This document shows positions 59,617-64,000 of a stretch of 64,000 nucleotides of DNA, in pieces. Position numbers and translations under genes: made by a program. Each line of letters starts with the position of its first letter. The stretch's first letter is position 1. The notes under the pieces were generated by a model. The model saw only the letters and a program-made list of their open reading frames with translations, had not been told where the DNA came from and made no database searches. The stretch is from assembly GCF_011605345.1 (NCBI RefSeq), contig NZ_JAAOXM010000001.1:310001-374000 (forward strand). Direction: 5' to 3'. This DNA is from Burkholderia sp. D-99 (lineage in GTDB: Bacteria > Pseudomonadota > Gammaproteobacteria > Burkholderiales > Burkholderiaceae).

Positions 59617-62600
59617 TTACTTGCCCGCGTCGGCCGGCTTCACGGTCATCGGCGGGTTCGGCCACAGGCCGTACACGGACGGCGCGTACAGCGCCTCGAC
59701 ACGCGTCGGCGGCAGCCCGAACGTGCCGACGTTGTTCAGCCGCACCGTGTACTCGACCGAGAATTTGCCCTTCGGCAGATAGTCGTAGTACGCGCGGTAG
59801 CCGTCGAAGTCGCGCTCGATGAACGCCGGCCACGCGCCGTCCGGCGTCTTCTCGCCCTGCGTCGCGGCTTCGGAGTCGCGGCCGAGGCCCGAGCCGAGGA
59901 TCGTCGAACCGGCCGGAACCGGATCGTTGACGACGACCCACGTCATGTCGCTCTGCGCATCGATGTCGAGATGCACGCGCACGACGTCGCCGCGCGTCAG
60001 CACGCCCTTGACGGCGGGCGACACGGGTGTGACGGTCTTCGTGATCCGGTAGCCGGCGGCGAACGGCGAACGCAGCGGCACGGCTGCGAGGCTTTCGATC
60101 GTGGCCCACGGACGGCCCGTGCCGTCTTGCGTGACGGACAGCGTGGCCGGCGCCTGCGACGCGCGCGGCCACGGCAGCATCACGCTGCGGGCCGCGGCGG
60201 CGCGGGTGGCCGGGGTGGCCGATGCCGCCGTGTCGGCGGGCGCGGGTGCCGGCGCTTGCGACCACGCGATCGTGCGCTCGTCGCCGCCGAGCGCGACCTT
60301 CGTCGCGCCGGCAACCGGCGTGCTCTCGTAAGTGCGCGAGAAGCGCTCGACCGCGAGCAGGCCGAGCGCGTTCGACGTGGTCGTCTGCCATGCGCCCTGG
60401 CGCTGCAGGGCGAGCAGGCCGGCCGTCACGCGGGGCATCTCGTCCTTCCACGCCGGGTCACCCGCGAATTCCAGTGCGAGACGTGCCGCGTTGGTCTCGT
60501 TGCTGGTCATCAGCCACCACAGGTCGTCGTCGCGTGCAGTCGAGAACACGAGCTGCGTGCCCTGGTACGTGAGGCGTGCGCGCAGGATCTGTTCGACCTG
60601 CGCGCGTTTCTCGTCGCGTTGCGGGATGTCCTTCACGCGCGTCAGGATCGCGTGATAGTCGATCACCGCCGACGTCGGCCACTGGTTCGGCGCGATCTCG
60701 ATCGAGCCGAGCATGCGGCCCTGCGCTGCGCCGTAGCGCGACAGCGCCTCGATCGCGGCGAGCTTGCGGAGGTCGCGATCCTGGCGCGGCGCCCACGTGT
60801 TGCGCTCGAGGCGGCCGTCGACGAAGCGCGCGAGCCCGGCTTCGAGCTGCGTGCGAAGGTCTTCCGGCAGCGCGAAGCGCGGGTCGAGACGGCTCGCCTC
60901 GTCGGACACCACGAGCAGGTACGACGACAGCGTCGCGCTGCCGGCATGCGAATCGTCGGACGACGGCGGGAAGTAGCTCGCGAGCCCGTCGCTGTCGAGA
61001 TAGACGGGCATGCGGGCGATCAGCGCCTGCCATTGCGCGGGATCGCGCAGGCCGATCGCGCGCGACGTCTGCTGTTCGAGGCAGCGGTACGGATAGCGCT
61101 CGAACCAGCGCTTCACGCCGGGCAGCCCGTCGGCGAGCTTCGACTGCAGCGACACGGCGATGCCGCCGCGCGGCAGGCCTTGCGCGTTGTTCGCGGCACC
61201 GGCCGGGGAGGCCACCGGCACCGTCAGCGTGCCGTCGACTTGCGCGAGCGTCGCCTGCTGAACCGTGACCGGCAGCGCGGGCACGACCTTCTGCGCAACC
61301 GCCAGCGCGTCGGACGCACGCTTGCCGCCTTGCTCGGCCGCTTCGATGCGCCAGTTCAGCGCACCGGCCGCGTCGAGCGCCTGCTCGGGCACGGTGATCG
61401 TCCACGCGACTTCGGTTGCCGTATTGGCCGCCAGCGACACGGTTTGCGGTGCGACCTCGAGGCCCGTCACACGCGGCGTCACGACGACCTGCATCGCGCG
61501 GTCGGTCGTGTTGCGCAGCGTGACCTGCGCACGGAACGCGTCGCCTTCGCGCACGAGCGGCGGCAGGCCGGAGATCAACTGCAGATCCTGCGTGCTGCGG
61601 ATCGACGTGCTGCCGGTGCCGAAGCGGTCGGGGCCGACCGCCGCGATCGCGACGATCCGGAAGCGCGTGAGCGCGTCGTTCAGCGGCACCTCGACGGTCG
61701 CGCTGCCGTTCGCATCCAGCGTCACGCGCGGATTCCACAGCAGCAGCGTGTCGAACAGCTCGCGGGTCGGCGCGCTGCCGCCACCGCCGCCGGCCGGCAC
61801 GGCCTTGCGGCCGAAGTGGCGGCGGCCGACGATTTCCATCTGCGCGGTGGCCGTCTCGACACCGTACGCGCGTCGCCGCAGCATCGCGTCGAGCAGGTCC
61901 CAGCTGTTGTTCGGCATCAGTTCGAGCAGCGCCTCGTCGACGGCCGCGACCGCGATCTGCGTGCCGGCCGGCGCGGGCTGGCCGTTCGGCAGCGTGACCT
62001 TCACGTGCGCCTGCGCCTTGCTGCGCACCGTGTAGCGGGTCGCGTCGGTCGTCACGGTCACGCCGAGTCGGTGCACGCCCGTGCCGACCTTGATCTCGCC
62101 GAGGCCGTAGCGGAACGCGGGTTTCGACAGGTCGACGAACGCGGTCGGCGCTTCATAGTGACGGCCTTCGCGCCAGAACGCGCGCGCCCATTCGACCGGC
62201 GCCTTCCAGCCCCACGTGAAGAACGAGTACCACGGCACTTCGCGAATCCGGCCGCGCAGCGCGAGCACCGACACGTAGACGTTCGGCCCCCACGTGTCGC
62301 CGACCTTCAGGTCGACCGTCGGGTTCTTGCCGTTCAGCTCGACGATGTGCGTTTCCATCACGCCGCCGCGCTCGACCGCTACCAGCGCGGTCGCGTAGCG
62401 GAACGGCATGCGCACCTGGAAGCGGGCGGTTTCGCCCGGTTCGTACGAGGTTTTCTCCGGGATCACGTCGATCCGGTCGGTGTTGTCGCCGCCGAACCAG
62501 AGTTCGTCCTCGCGCGTGACCCACACCGATGTCGATGCATTCGACGTGCGGCCGTCGCCGTCCTTGGCAACAGCGATCAGCTGCACGTTGCCGGCCTGTT

Positions 62601-64000
62601 CGAGCGTCGCGTCGCAGGCCATGCGGCCCTTGTCGTCGGTCTTGCCCGAGCACAGCACACCGAGGTCGCGCGTGTCGCTCTTGTTGTCGTACGCGTAGAA
62701 GCCGCCGACCATCCGCTTGCGCGACGACGTCGTGATGCGCGCGACGCCCTTGATCTCGATCGGCACCGACGCGCGCGGCTTGCCTTGCAGGTCGACCGCC
62801 AGCGCCTGCACGGGCACGCGCTGGCCGACCGATACCCAGCGGCCTGCCTTGACGCCGGCCACCACCGCGGCCGGCCACAGGATCGTGTCGCCGCGAATCG
62901 TCTGCACTTCGCCGTTCGGATCCGCGAACGTCGCTTCGAGCGCGATGCGCTTCGGTGCGTCGACGTCGGGCAGGCCTTTCAGCGTGACCGAGCCCGCACC
63001 GTTGCGGTCGAGCGTCAGCGGCAGCTTGTCGGCGATCAGCTTCGTCGCGTCGGGGTCGTTGTTCGACGACGACGCGTTGTCGCCGTCCTGCGAATCGTCG
63101 TCGGCATTGCCGTCGCTCGTGTCGGGGCGATACGGCGTGAAGCTGAAATCCTCGAAGCGATCCGCGAACGGTGGCGATGCCCACTTCATCAGCGCCGACA
63201 CCTGCACCGGCAGGTTCGATGCGCCGCCACCCGACACGTAGTCGATCTGCACCGCGAGCGGCGCTTCCTTCACGGCGACGAGCGGGCTCTTCTGCGCGTC
63301 GCGCGCGCCGATCGATCCCTTCAGCACCGGCAGGCGGAACGCCTCGACGCGGAAGCTGCCGCTGTAATAGGTGGCGGTCGGCGCGTCCTCCGGGCCGCCT
63401 TCGAGCTCGACGCTGTATTCGCCGAGCTTCGCGGCGGCCGGCAGTGTGAACTGCGAGTCCGCGCTGTGGTCGGCCGCCCACGTGAGCGGCAGCTTGTAGG
63501 TCTGGCCCGTGCCGAGATGGCGGATCGTCACGCGCGTCGGGTATTGCGACGGAAACGCGAGGCTCTGCAGCGTTTCGGTGCGGATGAAGTGCTTCATCGA
63601 CACGGTTTCGCCCGCGCGCAGCAGCGTGCGATCGAATACCGTATGCGCACGCACGGTCGGTGCGCTGTCGGTGTCGGTCGGCACGTTGAAGCGCCACGAT
63701 TCGATCCCGCGGTTCCAGCCCGAGCTGACGAACGCCATGTCGGGGCCCGTCTTCGGATCGTTCACGCGGGCCGACACGAAGTAGTCGTCGAAGCGTTGCT
63801 CCGAGTCGGACGAACTGCAGGCGCGCTTCGATTCGAACGCGCCGTCGATCTTCAGCAAACCCTGCGCATCGGTCTTGCCGGACGCGATCTCGTCGCCGTT
63901 GCAGTCCGACACGCGGATCTGCGCATTCGGCACGGGCTTGCCTTTGTCGAGCGTCGTGACCCACACGAGGTTGTTTTCGCGGCCCTGTTTCAGGTGCACG
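59617..64000 (-). CDS. Bacterial alpha-2-macroglobulin, N-terminus beyond window
   Basis: The visible 1460 residues form the C-terminal part of a YfhM/ECAM-type protein; the start lies past the right edge. Macroglobulin-like beta domains (TDRIDVIPEKTSYEPGETA) are followed by the A2M region and the thioester motif CLEQ (61072-61083). A thioester helical domain and receptor-like C-terminus follow. It traps attacking proteases in the periplasm and works with PBP1C, encoded next in the operon. Typical family length is 1,500-2,000 residues. Confidence 0.93.
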   Translation of the reverse strand, partial: VHLKQGRENNLVWVTTLDKGKPVPNAQIRVSDCNGDEIASGKTDAQGLLKIDGAFESKRACSSSDSEQRFDDYFVSARVNDPKTGPDMAFVSSGWNRGIESWRFNVPTDTDSAPTVRAHTVFDRTLLRAGETVSMKHFIRTETLQSLAFPSQYPTRVTIRHLGTGQTYKLPLTWAADHSADSQFTLPAAAKLGEYSVELEGGPEDAPTATYYSGSFRVEAFRLPVLKGSIGARDAQKSPLVAVKEAPLAVQIDYVSGGGASNLPVQVSALMKWASPPFADRFEDFSFTPYRPDTSDGNADDDSQDGDNASSSNNDPDATKLIADKLPLTLDRNGAGSVTLKGLPDVDAPKRIALEATFADPNGEVQTIRGDTILWPAAVVAGVKAGRWVSVGQRVPVQALAVDLQGKPRASVPIEIKGVARITTSSRKRMVGGFYAYDNKSDTRDLGVLCSGKTDDKGRMACDATLEQAGNVQLIAVAKDGDGRTSNASTSVWVTREDELWFGGDNTDRIDVIPEKTSYEPGETARFQVRMPFRYATALVAVERGGVMETHIVELNGKNPTVDLKVGDTWGPNVYVSVLALRGRIREVPWYSFFTWGWKAPVEWARAFWREGRHYEAPTAFVDLSKPAFRYGLGEIKVGTGVHRLGVTVTTDATRYTVRSKAQAHVKVTLPNGQPAPAGTQIAVAAVDEALLELMPNNSWDLLDAMLRRRAYGVETATAQMEIVGRRHFGRKAVPAGGGGGSAPTRELFDTLLLWNPRVTLDANGSATVEVPLNDALTRFRIVAIAAVGPDRFGTGSTSIRSTQDLQLISGLPPLVREGDAFRAQVTLRNTTDRAMQVVVTPRVTGLEVAPQTVSLAANTATEVAWTITVPEQALDAAGALNWRIEAAEQGGKRASDALAVAQKVVPALPVTVQQATLAQVDGTLTVPVASPAGAANNAQGLPRGGIAVSLQSKLADGLPGVKRWFERYPYRCLEQQTSRAIGLRDPAQWQALIARMPVYLDSDGLASYFPPSSDDSHAGSATLSSYLLVVSDEASRLDPRFALPEDLRTQLEAGLARFVDGRLERNTWAPRQDRDLRKLAAIEALSRYGAAQGRMLGSIEIAPNQWPTSAVIDYHAILTRVKDIPQRDEKRAQVEQILRARLTYQGTQLVFSTARDDDLWWLMTSNETNAARLALEFAGDPAWKDEMPRVTAGLLALQRQGAWQTTTSNALGLLAVERFSRTYESTPVAGATKVALGGDERTIAWSQAPAPAPADTAASATPATRAAAARSVMLPWPRASQAPATLSVTQDGTGRPWATIESLAAVPLRSPFAAGYRITKTVTPVSPAVKGVLTRGDVVRVHLDIDAQSDMTWVVVNDPVPAGSTILGSGLGRDSEAATQGEKTPDGAWPAFIERDFDGYRAYYDYLPKGKFSVEYTVRLNNVGTFGLPPTRVEALYAPSVYGLWPNPPMTVKPADAGK

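Overview
The window is a GC-rich proteobacterial chromosome segment with dense, uninterrupted gene order. Family content points to Burkholderia, probably the cepacia complex. The clues are many LysR regulators, a PenA-type Tat-lipoprotein beta-lactamase homologue, Ddp-type dipeptide transport, a YdeP/FdhF oxidoreductase and a pbpC/alpha-2-macroglobulin pair. I see no rRNA, tRNA, phage, insertion sequence or CRISPR array.

Region by region. 1-2.2 kb: start of a lipoprotein gene behind LacI-type operators, a LysR regulator and a 36-residue membrane peptide. 2.5-5.4 kb: a LysM/LytM lipoprotein, a class A beta-lactamase homologue that has lost its catalytic residues, and a GcvA-like regulator. 5.5-6.4 kb: a lone fimbrial-type protein and a GlsB-type membrane protein. 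6.6-13.5 kb: a complete D-Ala-D-Ala dipeptide operon on the minus strand (rpiR, ddpX, ddpA, ddpB, ddpC, ddpD, ddpF). 14-16.6 kb: Mn-dependent oxalate decarboxylase followed by an Mn transporter. 16.7-18.5 kb: glycosyltransferase and methyltransferase. 18.7-20.3 kb: a second, orphan DdpA. 20.4-27.5 kb: small exported proteins, an EmrB-type pump, a LysR regulator, a FUSC exporter and a bestrophin-like channel. 27.5-31.4 kb: YdeP-type molybdoenzyme divergent from a MocR regulator. 31.5-40.6 kb: MscS channel, SulP transporter, LysR/LysE pair, a MarR/isochorismatase-like/MFS operon with a perfect palindromic operator, and a PBP7-type endopeptidase. 40.9-44.3 kb: hypothetical and regulatory genes and an outer-membrane protein. 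44.3-47.3 kb: mgtA preceded by a proline-rich leader peptide and mutually exclusive hairpins. 47.8-57.3 kb: subtilisin-like lipoprotein, orphan glutamate-binding protein, Bcr-type pump with an acetyltransferase, and TPM and LemA proteins. 57.4-64 kb: PBP1C and the C-terminal three quarters or so of an alpha-2-macroglobulin.

Two themes stand out. First, cell-wall metabolism recurs: NlpD-like activator, dead PenA-like protein, DdpX operon, PBP7, and PBP1C with A2M. Second, metal homeostasis recurs: MntH next to a manganese enzyme, and MgtA under an apparent translational Mg2+ sensor. The best candidate for an undescribed system is the mgtA leader (47.1-47.3 kb). The second is the catalytically emptied class A beta-lactamase (3.6-4.5 kb).
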